Shown: positions 46,608-56,182, counted from the first letter of the stretch. The stretch is 64,000 nucleotides of DNA from Desulfopila sp. IMCC35006 (GCF_005116645.1 NZ_SWCM01000010.1:124001-188000), one strand, 5' to 3'. The notes: generated by a model not told the origin, from the sequence alone. Numbers and translations are program-made.

Positions 46608-49600
46608 ATGACAAACATAAAGAGCGATGCAGCAATTGAGTCGGATGCACTGAAAGCCAATCTGCTGGAGACGGCGGGGCATGTGATAATCGACCCGGAG
46701 CTCCATGTCCTGCTGGAGGTCGTCGAAAATTTCAAAGGATTGCACTCCACTCTTGAAAAACTGCTCTACGAGGTCTGCCATCCGTTCCGTAATTGGAAAA
46801 TCGTCCTGCCGCAGTTGCGCAGCTTCGTTTTAAAAAACATCAATCACTATAGAATGCATGAAAAAGGGCCGGCTGCTTTTCGATTGTTTGCCGCTCTTTT
46901 TATGGAAGCCCTGCAAGAAACGCAACGGGATGCCGCACTCCTGTCCCAGGCCGTCGGGGCGCTGACGATATGGCTTGATAAGGTGGTTAGCAACTTGACC
47001 GCGGCGGATCTGCAACGATACGAGTTGGAATTAAATGTTGTTTTTGACAACATTGCCGCACTCGACAGGACAGATCGACCAATCATGGTTCAGATTGTTC
47101 ACGGCCAGCATCCGCTCAATAAGATAGCCGCGAAATTGCTGGAGATAACCGATGAAAACCAGAGTCATTTTGATTTTCTTCCCCTCGCCAGACTCGTGCA
47201 GGCTATACTGCACCGCTGCTATGGATATTGGTTGCAGGAGGATGACCCCCTCGCCTGGTTTCTCGATCGCTGTTCCATTCCGGCCGCAGATTTCCACTCC
47301 TCCCAGTTATTTCAGGTCATCTCACATGAGATGATGCAAGAGCATTTGGCGGTGCTCAAGGGGCTGAATCTGGAAAAAAATCCCAGATCCGGCCTGCAGG
47401 CAATGCTTGAGTTGCCCGACCATATCGATATTGTCAAGTATTACCGCGACATGCCCAACAAGCTGGTGGAGGCCGAAGAGGTCTTCAGGGAGTTGGAGCA
47501 GAAGGGCAGGGCTTTTGTTCATTATTTTAACGAGAACAGGAAACTGCTTTTCCTGTTCAAGATCATGGATACCCAGGGCTTGTATCTGATTCATGAGGAA
47601 ACGCTGCGGGAAATCAACCGCAGCCTGGTTCAACTCATCAGAGAGCAGACGTTTGAGGAAATTGAAGAGTTTCTGCTGACCACCTTTAAACTGCTCAAGG
47701 CCAATGTCCGCAAATATCCGCATACCTCCCTGCAATGCATTCAGGTCCTTGGCGCCGAGGTATTCGATCGCAGCAACAGCCAGATGGTGGAGGCCTTTTT
47801 ATGGGGCGTGGTGCGTTTTGGTTTTCAACATGCAAGTGTCGTCGGCGTTGATGAAAACTGGCAGCCTTTGACCAATCCAGCCCATCTGGCCAATATCAGG
47901 GTGTGGCTCTATCTGATTATGCGAGAACCCAAGTGGTGTTCAACGCTCTTTTCCGCCCTTATCATTAACCTGAAATTGTCGGGAACCTGCATAAAAGACA
48001 CCGATCTGTTCCAGCGCGACATTACCCAGCTGCTCAATCATCCCATTGAACCGATTTACAATCTGTCGAAGCAATTTGCCAAACTGATGCCGGTTTTCTT
48101 CAATGAAATTGGATCAGAAGGTGAATTGCGCGATGTCTCCACAGAACTTGACGAAATCCATAAACGAAAAGATATCCTGATTCACTTTTTACGCAAACAG
48201 GGGCATGTCGAAAGCTCGAACCTCATCGTTGATTTCATTCAGGCCATTGTGCTTTTCTGGAAGACTCGGGATAAGACCCTCCTTTTTCCATTTATTCCCG
48301 AGGAAGTGTATGTCCAGGTAAAGACCAAAGGCGAATATATTGATGATCAGTGCATTCTGAGCGACAGGCTCTGGAAAGAGATGGGAATTGATCGGGTCGA
48401 GGATATCCTGTTGCAGGACGATGAGCAGATTGCCGCCTTTCTCGGCCGCCAGATAGATCTGAACTCCCATGAGGTGCGCCGCTTTGAACTGCTGCTTCGG
48501 ATGTACAAGCTCCTCCATAAAAAATACAAGCTTGGTTTTCTCCAGCTCCATTCGGAAATCACCAGGGCAGTAAACGATGGTTTTCCGGAGATGGAGGGGC
48601 TGCTGGCGGGCCTTAACCATTCTGATACGGAGCATTGCCTGGACGCTTTATTGACTGCTCTCGAGGGGTTGCAGGAGATTATCCTGTCGGAAAAAACCTT
48701 TGAAGCACAAGAGGATATCTATTATAAGCGACATATCGCCGTCGATATTCCGTCCGTGTACGGCAGATATAAAGAGCGTAAATTCGACGCTCTCAGTCTT
48801 ACCTTTCGTCTTGAGAATCTGGCCAATCTTTATCTCGAGAAGCTGCCGGAAACCGTTAATCTGTCCATCATTACTCAAGCCACTTTTTATAATATCGTCC
48901 GTTGTATCAAGCTGTTCCTTCGGGCTCTGGTTGTCGACGGCATTACCTCCCGCAAGCTTTTTACCTATCTTGCACTATTGGAGAATTCGCTCAAGGTGAG
49001 GCGCTTTTCTTACACCCAGTACCTGGATATTTTTCGTGGGATGTCCGAAGGCGTCAAGGATATAATTTATGCCTTCTACACCAACATTCACCAGAACAAC
49101 CTGTCAATCATCATTCCCCAGATCGGCCGTGAGAATATTCTAGATAAATATAGCAACCTGTATGATGAATCCGAAATCGGCACGACGGTACAGCGTTTGT
49201 CAGAGGTTTTTTTACGGGAATTGATTTCTTCAACCTTCGGTCTGCAGCATCTTGATAATTTTATCATGCGGATCCTGCAGACCCTGGAGAATCAAAAGGA
49301 TCTTCTTGATCAGAGAAAACTCGACCTGTTGATGACCTATAATCCGGAACGGGCCTTGTCTCTGCTGCATAAGCCCAACCCTTTCACCAATAACCTGATT
49401 CATCTGGGCAATAAGGGATATAATCTGGCCACCCTCACTGAAGACGGGAAACGGGTACCACCGGCTTTCGTTATCACCACCGAGATTTTTCGCTGCCAGG
49501 AGATAGTCTTTGGCTATGCCAAAACACGTGAAGAGTTCATGCTGGGAATACGTCGGGCTCTGACGGAAATTGAACAGCTCACGGGCAAGGTCTTTGGCTC

Positions 49601-50885
49601 GCCGGAGTCTCCTCTGCTTTTGTCGGTGCGCAGCGGCGGCGCCATTTCCATGCCGGGGATGATGGCCACCGTCAGTAACGTCGGCGTTAATGAAGAACTG
49701 ATCACAGAGTTCATTGCCAATAACGGCAACGCCTATCTTGCCTGGGATAATTATCGGCGATTCTTGCAGTCATGGGCAATGATTTCCGGTATCGGCAGAG
49801 AGGAATTTCAGATTCTGATGAACAATGCCAAGGCCAAATATAATGTGAGCCTCAAACGGCATTTTTCACCGGAACAGATGAAGGAACTCGCCCTGTCCTA
49901 TCAACGGCTGATCCGCCAGAGAGGGCACGGTATTCCCGATGATCCGTGGTTGCAGCTGGTTAATGCTATCCAGCTGGTTCTCGCCTCCTGGGTAACCCAG
50001 AAGGCCGTTGAATATCGTAAAATAATGGATGTGTCGGATTCCTGGGGCACTGCAGTCATTGTCCAGGCCATGGTGTTTGGCAACAAGAGTGGCAATTCAG
50101 GGGCGGGGGTAGTTTTTACTGCGCACCCCTACCGCAAGGTGCAGCGGGTGGCGCTGTGGGGCGATTACGCCTACGGCGACCAGGGGGAGGATATCGTTTC
50201 CGGCCTGGTATCCAGCTGTGCTGTCTCGGTGGAGCAGGCAAAACTCGATGGCCGGTCGGTGGATGAAACCATGGAGGTGCGGTTTCCGAAAATCTATAAA
50301 AAGTTGCTGGAGATCTCCCGGGAGCTGGTCTACGACAAGCGGTGGAATCCTCAGGAAATCGAGTTTACCTTTGAGGGACCGGAGCCGGAGGAACTCTATC
50401 TCCTGCAGACACGGGACATGATCACCATCAAGAAAAAAGAACATCTCAACGTCTTTATCGAAAGCCCGACACTGGCCACTTCCCATCTTGGCAAGGGCGT
50501 TGGGGTTTCGGGGTCGGCGCTTTCCGGACGGGCCGTTTTTACCGAGGACAATATCCGCATGCTCAGAAAAACGGACCCGGGCACCCCGCTCATTCTCATT
50601 CGTCAGGACACCGTACCGGAAGACATCAAGGTGGTCAGTCAGTCGGATGGGCTGTTGACGTCAAGAGGGGGACAAACTTCTCATGCCTCGGTAGTAGCCG
50701 TCCGGCTTGAGAAGACCTGTGTCGTCGGATGCAGCAGCCTGAAGGTCTACGAAGCTGATCAATACTGTGAAATCGCCGGGGTGCGCATAGGTTTTGGCGA
50801 TCCGGTGTCAATAGATGGGAGAAACGGGCAGGTCATAAACGGCATGCACGCTACTGTTGAGGAATACCATATTCTGCCTATTTAG
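46608..50885 (+). CDS. Large PEP-synthase/PPDK-like dikinase with unrecognised 920-aa N-terminal region
   Basis: 1425 aa. Residues about 1-925 are soluble, mostly alpha-helical, and match no family I know. Residues about 932-1290 resemble the PPDK/PPS ATP-grasp domain: HLGNKGYNLATL, LLSVRSGGAISMPGMM, and the later EIEFTFEG and YLLQTRD. Residues about 1310-1425 are the swivelling phospho-His domain, with H1359 in GGQTSHASVV. The C-terminal TIM barrel that binds PEP in PPDK is missing, so pyruvate chemistry is not assured; the N-terminal region may be the acceptor or a regulatory domain. Downstream of glgA-gap, whose terminator lies between. Its TAG stop codon begins repeat family B. Confidence 0.75.
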   Translation: MTNIKSDAAIESDALKANLLETAGHVIIDPELHVLLEVVENFKGLHSTLEKLLYEVCHPFRNWKIVLPQLRSFVLKNINHYRMHEKGPAAFRLFAALFMEALQETQRDAALLSQAVGALTIWLDKVVSNLTAADLQRYELELNVVFDNIAALDRTDRPIMVQIVHGQHPLNKIAAKLLEITDENQSHFDFLPLARLVQAILHRCYGYWLQEDDPLAWFLDRCSIPAADFHSSQLFQVISHEMMQEHLAVLKGLNLEKNPRSGLQAMLELPDHIDIVKYYRDMPNKLVEAEEVFRELEQKGRAFVHYFNENRKLLFLFKIMDTQGLYLIHEETLREINRSLVQLIREQTFEEIEEFLLTTFKLLKANVRKYPHTSLQCIQVLGAEVFDRSNSQMVEAFLWGVVRFGFQHASVVGVDENWQPLTNPAHLANIRVWLYLIMREPKWCSTLFSALIINLKLSGTCIKDTDLFQRDITQLLNHPIEPIYNLSKQFAKLMPVFFNEIGSEGELRDVSTELDEIHKRKDILIHFLRKQGHVESSNLIVDFIQAIVLFWKTRDKTLLFPFIPEEVYVQVKTKGEYIDDQCILSDRLWKEMGIDRVEDILLQDDEQIAAFLGRQIDLNSHEVRRFELLLRMYKLLHKKYKLGFLQLHSEITRAVNDGFPEMEGLLAGLNHSDTEHCLDALLTALEGLQEIILSEKTFEAQEDIYYKRHIAVDIPSVYGRYKERKFDALSLTFRLENLANLYLEKLPETVNLSIITQATFYNIVRCIKLFLRALVVDGITSRKLFTYLALLENSLKVRRFSYTQYLDIFRGMSEGVKDIIYAFYTNIHQNNLSIIIPQIGRENILDKYSNLYDESEIGTTVQRLSEVFLRELISSTFGLQHLDNFIMRILQTLENQKDLLDQRKLDLLMTYNPERALSLLHKPNPFTNNLIHLGNKGYNLATLTEDGKRVPPAFVITTEIFRCQEIVFGYAKTREEFMLGIRRALTEIEQLTGKVFGSPESPLLLSVRSGGAISMPGMMATVSNVGVNEELITEFIANNGNAYLAWDNYRRFLQSWAMISGIGREEFQILMNNAKAKYNVSLKRHFSPEQMKELALSYQRLIRQRGHGIPDDPWLQLVNAIQLVLASWVTQKAVEYRKIMDVSDSWGTAVIVQAMVFGNKSGNSGAGVVFTAHPYRKVQRVALWGDYAYGDQGEDIVSGLVSSCAVSVEQAKLDGRSVDETMEVRFPKIYKKLLEISRELVYDKRWNPQEIEFTFEGPEPEELYLLQTRDMITIKKKEHLNVFIESPTLATSHLGKGVGVSGSALSGRAVFTEDNIRMLRKTDPGTPLILIRQDTVPEDIKVVSQSDGLLTSRGGQTSHASVVAVRLEKTCVVGCSSLKVYEADQYCEIAGVRIGFGDPVSIDGRNGQVINGMHATVEEYHILPI

Positions 50886-51163
50886 TGACTTAGAAATAAT
50901 TTTCTTGTGTTTTTACAAGAAAATTATTTCGTGAAGGAACTTACACCCCTCAAGGGGGTACTGAACTGAGTCCCGCAAAGCTTTTGGGCGGGATTAGTGC
51001 TTTGCTATCAATCCTTCTTGTGTTTTTTACAAGAAAATTATTTCGTGAAGGAACTTACACCCCTCAAGGGGGTACTGAACAAAGTCCCCGCACAGCACGG
51101 AGACTGAACAGAGGACCCGGCACGCGAGTATTGAAAAAAATCCCGCAAAGCTTATTGATGGGG
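50882..51163 (+). repeat. Two tandem copies of hairpin repeat family B, longer form
   Basis: Unit 1 (50882-50999): TTAGTGACTTAG, a hairpin AAATAATTTTCTTGT/ACAAGAAAATTATTT, CGTGAAGGAACTTACACCCC, TCAAGGGGGTACTGAACTGA, then TCCCGCAAAG-CTTTTGGGCGGGATTAGTG. Unit 2 (50994-51163) repeats this with a degraded 5' arm and a longer tail. The first TAG is the stop codon of the dikinase gene. The rest of the gap up to 51342 holds no supported gene. Confidence 0.8.
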
Positions 51164-51342
51164 GAATTTCTTGCGGATCATTTTTTGTTTGCCGGACTTA
51201 GCTGCCGGTTTTTTGGTGCGTTTCTTCCCGGGGGCAGTAATAGTATGGTACTGTTTGGAAATAATGTTATCTGAATGTATTGAAATAACGCAACAGGGGA
51301 GTACATTTTGCACAATAGATCATAGACAAAACGGGGGACTCC

Positions 51343-51567
51343 ATGTCAGATAAAAAATATAAAAAAGGCCCTAAATTGTTTTCTCTGGCCAGGAAAAGGG
51401 CGCTTATGCTTGGTATCCCGCAGGAGAAGGGCGTCAAGCTGGCAGAACTCATCGGCCGGATTCAGGAAAAAGAGGGCAACCCCTCCTGTTTTCGCAAAAA
51501 AGAGGTCTGTTCCGAAACAGCATGTTGCTGGCAGGCTTCCTGTGACGCGCGTATGGAGAGGAAGTAG
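51343..51567 (+). CDS. Small Cys-rich protein with SAP/Rho-N-like segment
   Basis: 74 aa. Residues about 15-45 (ARKRALMLGIPQEKGVKLAE) resemble a short SAP or Rho-N helix-extended-helix, which commonly binds nucleic acid. The C-terminal third has C50, C57, C62, C63 and C68, possibly a metal site. The N-terminus is basic. The ATG has GGGGGA about 7 nt upstream. Not assigned to a function. Confidence 0.6.
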   Translation: MSDKKYKKGPKLFSLARKRALMLGIPQEKGVKLAELIGRIQEKEGNPSCFRKKEVCSETACCWQASCDARMERK

Positions 51568-51583
51568 GTAGTGGTTTCGGCGG

Positions 51584-51796
51584 TTACTGACGGCTTTCGG
51601 CAACACCAAGCTTTTTCAAAATGAATCCTAATGGGCAGAACTTGGAAAAGCCGAACTGCAAAAGATTGACGCCGACAAAAGCAGTAAAAAAGAGCCAGTA
51701 TTTACTGAGGAAAATTGGACTGGCCTCGACGCCTAATGAAAGACTGAGCAGGATAAACGATCCGGCTAGAACATGTATCCAATCTGAAACGATCAT
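51584..51796 (-). CDS. DUF2892 (YgaP-like membrane) protein
   Basis: 70 aa from the ATG at 51796 with AGGA 9-10 nt upstream; the longer frame to 51916 overlaps arsR and is unlikely. Two membrane helices (WIHVLAGSFILLSLSLGV, YWLFFTAFVGVNLLQF) flank a short loop, and the C-terminus has FSKFCPLGFILKKLG, the DUF2892 CP motif. Such proteins often accompany rhodaneses and ArsR regulators. It lies 16 bp after the arsR-type gene. Confidence 0.8.
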   Translation of the reverse strand: MIVSDWIHVLAGSFILLSLSLGVEASPIFLSKYWLFFTAFVGVNLLQFGFSKFCPLGFILKKLGVAESRQ

Positions 51797-51812
51797 TGTC
51801 TTGTGTCCTGAG

Positions 51813-52100
51813 TTAGAAATTTGGGCAGAATAAAGCGCGCATTTTCTGGATGAGCTCCAGGATGCGTTTGTCGGTAATTTTATTGAATATAAAATTAGCG
51901 TCCTTGCGGTAGTCAATTATCCCCTGACCACGCAGGATGTTCAGGTGCTGAGAAACATTGGCATTGGTTGTCTTGACCTGGTCCCTGATCTCACCCACGG
52001 AAAGCTCTTTATCCTGGAGCAGGCAAAGAATTTTCAGGCGGATGGGATGGGACATTGATTTGAGCAGCTTTGACATCGCCTCAATCTGTTCGTCTTGCAT
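51813..52100 (-). CDS. ArsR family transcriptional regulator
   Basis: 95-aa winged-helix repressor. The HTH runs through SHPIRLKILCLLQDKELSVGE, and TTNANVSQHLNILRGQGII is the recognition part. The ELSVGE position lacks the ELCVCD cysteine pair used for metal in ArsR/SmtB, so the signal may be a thiol or other. It probably controls the DUF2892 gene just downstream. C93 near the end is the only Cys besides one in helix 2 (C26). Confidence 0.87.
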   Translation of the reverse strand: MQDEQIEAMSKLLKSMSHPIRLKILCLLQDKELSVGEIRDQVKTTNANVSQHLNILRGQGIIDYRKDANFIFNKITDKRILELIQKMRALFCPNF

Positions 52101-52453
52101 CGTCTCTCTCTGTGAAAGTATTTAATTTTTAAGTGTAATAGCTGTGCCGACTTTGTAAAGCACTTTTTGCACATGGTAGCTTATTTTTTATGATGGCCCA
52201 GTCATCTTCCACTTGGTTCCGCCGCACAATACCGCCCAAGACAGTTGTCGCGCAATATATATTTTCCATTCATAAATAAAGCCGTTCCCTGCTGCCTCTG
52301 CAATTAACAGAGCAGACTTTCGACCTGTGAGGCATCCCTGTGAGGTGCCATTATTTTTAGCCGGATGAAAGGATAAACTTGAATCTCACGGGAGAATTGA
52401 GTTTATTGGAAAAAGTGACAACACGGGGAGTTTACATTTATGGAGAATGTTCA
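52101..52453. other. Intergenic region upstream of the isochorismatase gene
   Basis: 353 bp, AT-rich, with a short direct repeat CTGTGAGG near 52325 and 52340 (period 15). No ORF with a good start and no RNA gene recognised; the ArsR operator probably lies at its left end. Confidence 0.35.
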
Positions 52454-53023
52454 ATGAAAAATCGGCTTCTAACTCCAGGCAATGTCTGTCTGCAAATTAT
52501 TGATGTGCAGCAAAGCCTTATGGCCAAAATCATAGCTGTCGACCATGTTGTTGGGGTTATTGAATTTATGATTCGCTGCGGCAGAATTCTAGGTATTCCG
52601 ATTATTGCCAACACCCAGTATAAAAAGGGACTGGGCCCCTATGTGCCAAGCATTGAGGCGCTCCTTGGCGAAATCGATTACCTTGATAAATCCGAATTCA
52701 ATGCCCTGGCCAATAAAGAAACAGAAGCGCGTATCGCCTGCTTGCCGAAAGAGGTGGATACTGTAATTCTTGCTGGTGTGGAGACCCACATCTGCATCTA
52801 TCAGACGGCTATGGGGATCCTGGCAAGAGGATTGAATGTTTGGGTCGTCTCCGATGGTGTTTCATCGAGGAAAATGGATGATCATCAGATCGGTCTCACA
52901 AGGCTGCAGGCTATAGGAGCGACGATTGGATCGTCGGAAATGTTGATTTATGAATTGCTTGGCAAGGCGGGAAGTCCGGAATTCAAGCAAATTCTGCCCA
53001 TTATTATCGCTCGGAACGAATAG
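52454..53023 (+). CDS. Isochorismatase family hydrolase
   Basis: About 189 aa from the ATG at 52454, which has TGGAG 8-9 nt upstream; the longer frame to 52379 is less likely. The Asp of LQIIDVQQSL (about D17), and a catalytic Cys in GVETHICIYQT, with a Lys between them, form the cysteine-hydrolase triad. The family covers amidases such as nicotinamidase as well as isochorismatases; substrate unknown. A lone gene before alaS. Confidence 0.85.
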   Translation: MKNRLLTPGNVCLQIIDVQQSLMAKIIAVDHVVGVIEFMIRCGRILGIPIIANTQYKKGLGPYVPSIEALLGEIDYLDKSEFNALANKETEARIACLPKEVDTVILAGVETHICIYQTAMGILARGLNVWVVSDGVSSRKMDDHQIGLTRLQAIGATIGSSEMLIYELLGKAGSPEFKQILPIIIARNE

Positions 53024-53246
53024 CTGCCTGCCTCATTTACGATGGCGTCCTAAAAACCCCAAAAGGGAGAACTGCTGTTGTCTGTGTCGCTGGTGCAATT
53101 TTTCTTACATTGCGGCGTTTTCCCGTACACTGCGCTGAAAGAAAAATCTTACGGCTTACGTATGAAAAACTTTTACTAATCCATCATGAATTTTGGTTTT
53201 TGACGAGTTCGTAAATATTTAATTTAACAGGTTTTGCCAGAAAGTT

Positions 53247-55895
53247 ATGAAAGGAAATGAAATTCGCAGCAGATTTTTGAATTACTTTAAGGATCGCGGC
53301 CATACCGTTGTTGACAGTTCTTCTCTCGTGCCCAAGGACGATCCGACCCTGCTCTTTGTCAATGCAGGCATGGTACAGTTTAAAACTGTATTTATGGGAG
53401 AAGAAAAAAAAGATTATATACGGGCAGTTACCAGCCAACGCTGCGTCCGGGCAGGCGGCAAGCATAACGATCTGGAAAATGTTGGGTATACGGCCAGACA
53501 TCATACTTTTTTTGAGATGTTGGGAAATTTTTCGTTCGGCGACTATTTCAAAGAGGATGCCATACGATATGCCTGGGATTTTTTGACGGGAGAACTTGGC
53601 CTGAACCCTCAAGATCTCTGGGTGTCCATATATGATGATGACGATGAAGCACATGGTCTGTGGGAGAAGATTGAAGCGCTCCCCAAAGGTCGAATCGTCC
53701 GGATGGGTGAAAAGGATAATTTCTGGGCAATGGGAGATACCGGACCATGCGGGCCGTGTTCAGAGATTCATATTGATCAGGGTGCGGCGGCCGGATGCGG
53801 TCGGCCGGAATGTGCATTGGGCTGTGACTGCGATCGCTTTTTAGAGCTGTGGAATCTGGTATTTATGCAGTTCAATCGCTCTGAGGACGGGACACTGACA
53901 CCTCTGCCAAAACCGAGTATAGATACCGGCATGGGGTTGGAAAGAGTGGCAGCTGTATTGCAGGGCAAATTCAACAATTACGATTCAGATCTTTTTCTTC
54001 CTATTATAGCCAAGATTGAACAGCTTTCCCAAAAAAGCTACCGTGTTAATGCACAGGACGATACCGCTATGCGGGTTATCGCCGATCATGCCCGGGCAAC
54101 GACCTTTCTGGTTTCTGACGGGGTATTGCCATCGAACGAGGGCCGGGGGTATGTCCTGCGCAGAATAATGCGCCGGGCAGTTCGTTATGGAAAATATCTG
54201 GGTCTGGACAAACCCTTTATGGGACAGGTCACCAGCGCGGTTGTTGCCGAAATGATCGGCGCCTATCCGCATCTGGCCGATGCAACGGCCCTGTTGACGA
54301 AGGTTGTCGACAATGAAGAAGAGCGTTTCCGGGAAACCCTGGAGCATGGCCTGGCATTGCTTGATGAGGAAATCGCCCGACGTGCGGGGGATGCCTCCCC
54401 GGTCATTTCGGGGAGCTTTATCTTCAAGCTCTATGACACCTTTGGCTTTCCCTTTGATATTGTGAGAGATATTGCTCTGGAAAGAGGTCTCGGTTTCGAT
54501 GAAGCCGGTTTTAGCGCTGAGATGGACAACCAGCGACGCAAGTCGAGGCATTCGCGCAAGGATGAAGGTGTACGACTTCTTGGCGAGGGGGTGAAAAGTC
54601 TTGCCGAAGAAGGCAAAAAAACAGAATTCATCGGCTATGATGCATCATCGGTGAATACCAGTGTCGAGGGCCTGCTCAATATGCAAGGGGACAGGGTGGA
54701 ACGTTTGCGGGCAGGCGAGAGCGGCCATCTCTTTGTCCGCAGGACCCCTTTTTACGCGGAGTCGGGGGGGCAGGTCGGTGATTGTGGTGAGCTGGCTTGG
54801 CCAGGTGGCCGGGCGAAAGTGATCGGCACATCGGTTGAGGGAGAAAAAATTTTCCTCCATAAGGTAGAAATAGAACAAGGAGAACTGGCCGTCGCGACTG
54901 AAGTGGTCTTGTCTGTTGCAGAGGATCGGCGGGGGGATATTGCGGCGCATCATTCGGCAACGCATCTGCTCCAGGCGGCGTTGCGCAAGGTCCTTGGCGA
55001 TCATGTCAAACAGGCAGGTTCTTTAGTTGGGCCGGATCGACTGCGATTCGATTTCACTCATTTTTCACCATTATCTGTCGAGGAAACCGAAGAAATTGAA
55101 TATCTGGTCAACCAGAAAATTCGACAAAACAGCTCGGTTACAACACAGCTTCTGGCCAAGGAAGACGCAATTAAAGGCGGGGCCACAGCTCTTTTTGGTG
55201 AGAAATACGACGACAACGTTCGTGTTGTGTCTATGGCCGATTTCAGTAAAGAATTGTGTGGCGGTACTCATGTCCGAGCCACGGGTGACATAGGTGTTTT
55301 CAAGATCCAGTCAGAGAGTGGTATAGCTTCCGGGGTTCGGCGTATAGAAGCTCTGGCCGGACGCGCGGCTTTTGCCGAAATACAGGCTATGACGAGAAGA
55401 GAGCGTCTGGCAGGGGCATTGCTGAATGCCGGCAGCGCCGAAGAAATTGTCGGGAAGATTGAAACCTTGCTTAAAAATCTCAAATCCCAGGAGAAACAGG
55501 TCGCCGATTTGTCCAGACAGCTGGCGAGTTCGGACCTGGATGCAGTCTTTAACAATGCCGTGCTGGTGGACGGCTTGAAAGTGATAGGTGCGGAGATCCC
55601 CCTTGACAGTCCGAAGACACTTCGCGACGTTGGTGATAAAGTGCGCGAGGGTCTCGGTTCCGGGGTCGCTGTTCTGGGGGGGACTATTAACGGCAAAGCC
55701 GCGCTTCTGGCAATCGTCAGCAGTGATTTAACTCTGCGGATAAAAGCGGGCGATCTCGTCAACAGCATAGCGAAAATCGTTGGTGGTAAAGGCGGTGGGC
55801 GGCCTGATATGGCTCAGGCTGGCGGGCCTATGGTCGATAAGCTCAGCGAAGCAATCAGGTCCGTTCCTAAGGCTGTGCAGAATCTGCTGCAATAA
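53247..55895 (+). CDS. alaS: Alanyl-tRNA synthetase
   Basis: 882 aa. Class II catalytic domain with RSRFLNYFKDRGHTVVDSS, LFVNAGMVQFKTVF and RCVRAGGKHNDLENVG; editing domain with HHSATHLLQAALRKVLG (HxxxH) and CGGTHVRATGDIG (the CxxxH zinc/editing site); C-Ala domain with GGKGGGRPDMAQAGG. Charges tRNA-Ala. Followed by a 287-bp gap and the ATP synthase F1 genes. Confidence 0.97.
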   Translation: MKGNEIRSRFLNYFKDRGHTVVDSSSLVPKDDPTLLFVNAGMVQFKTVFMGEEKKDYIRAVTSQRCVRAGGKHNDLENVGYTARHHTFFEMLGNFSFGDYFKEDAIRYAWDFLTGELGLNPQDLWVSIYDDDDEAHGLWEKIEALPKGRIVRMGEKDNFWAMGDTGPCGPCSEIHIDQGAAAGCGRPECALGCDCDRFLELWNLVFMQFNRSEDGTLTPLPKPSIDTGMGLERVAAVLQGKFNNYDSDLFLPIIAKIEQLSQKSYRVNAQDDTAMRVIADHARATTFLVSDGVLPSNEGRGYVLRRIMRRAVRYGKYLGLDKPFMGQVTSAVVAEMIGAYPHLADATALLTKVVDNEEERFRETLEHGLALLDEEIARRAGDASPVISGSFIFKLYDTFGFPFDIVRDIALERGLGFDEAGFSAEMDNQRRKSRHSRKDEGVRLLGEGVKSLAEEGKKTEFIGYDASSVNTSVEGLLNMQGDRVERLRAGESGHLFVRRTPFYAESGGQVGDCGELAWPGGRAKVIGTSVEGEKIFLHKVEIEQGELAVATEVVLSVAEDRRGDIAAHHSATHLLQAALRKVLGDHVKQAGSLVGPDRLRFDFTHFSPLSVEETEEIEYLVNQKIRQNSSVTTQLLAKEDAIKGGATALFGEKYDDNVRVVSMADFSKELCGGTHVRATGDIGVFKIQSESGIASGVRRIEALAGRAAFAEIQAMTRRERLAGALLNAGSAEEIVGKIETLLKNLKSQEKQVADLSRQLASSDLDAVFNNAVLVDGLKVIGAEIPLDSPKTLRDVGDKVREGLGSGVAVLGGTINGKAALLAIVSSDLTLRIKAGDLVNSIAKIVGGKGGGRPDMAQAGGPMVDKLSEAIRSVPKAVQNLLQ

Positions 55896-56004
55896 AAATG
55901 TACACAGGCCAGATTGAAATTATGCGGCGCATCACGCGCATCTGCCTGCATTTTTATGGAGGACTTGCCTTTCAACTTTACGGAGGACGAAATATATAAA
56001 TTAG

Positions 56005-56033
56005 TTGACAGCACAACATATTTACAGTAAGAA
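56005..56033 (+). promoter_or_regulatory. Candidate promoter for the F1 ATP synthase operon
   Basis: TTGACA (56005-56010), 17-nt spacer, TAAGAA (56028-56033). The -35 is exact but the -10 is weak. Confidence 0.4.
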
Positions 56034-56117
56034 TTTTTTGCTGTTAGTGAATGGTCGTTCATTTTATTTCTGGTGATTTTAGACCTTTAATTTCAAGAAA
56101 AACTGTAATGCGGTCAT

Positions 56118-56152
56118 CATTCATTGCCTCAATGAATGTCAATTTTTTTTTT
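56118..56152 (+). terminator. Hairpin and T-tract in the atp leader (possible attenuator)
   Basis: CATTCATTG pairs with CAATGAATG (9 bp, 3-nt loop); a T10 run begins 5 nt later, 31 nt before the atpF' start codon. It has the form of an intrinsic terminator inside the leader. Confidence 0.4.
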
Positions 56153-56182
56153 CGTTATCCTAGTTAAGCAGGAGCTACTGAC

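Noticed and set aside
46608-50885. Glucan water dikinase assignment
   Set aside because: In GWD the phospho-His domain precedes the nucleotide-binding domain; here the order is the PPDK/PPS one, and no starch-binding domain is visible.
50984-51274. 96-codon ORF in the gap after the dikinase gene
   Set aside because: Starts inside repeat B and consists mostly of repeat sequence; coding is unlikely.
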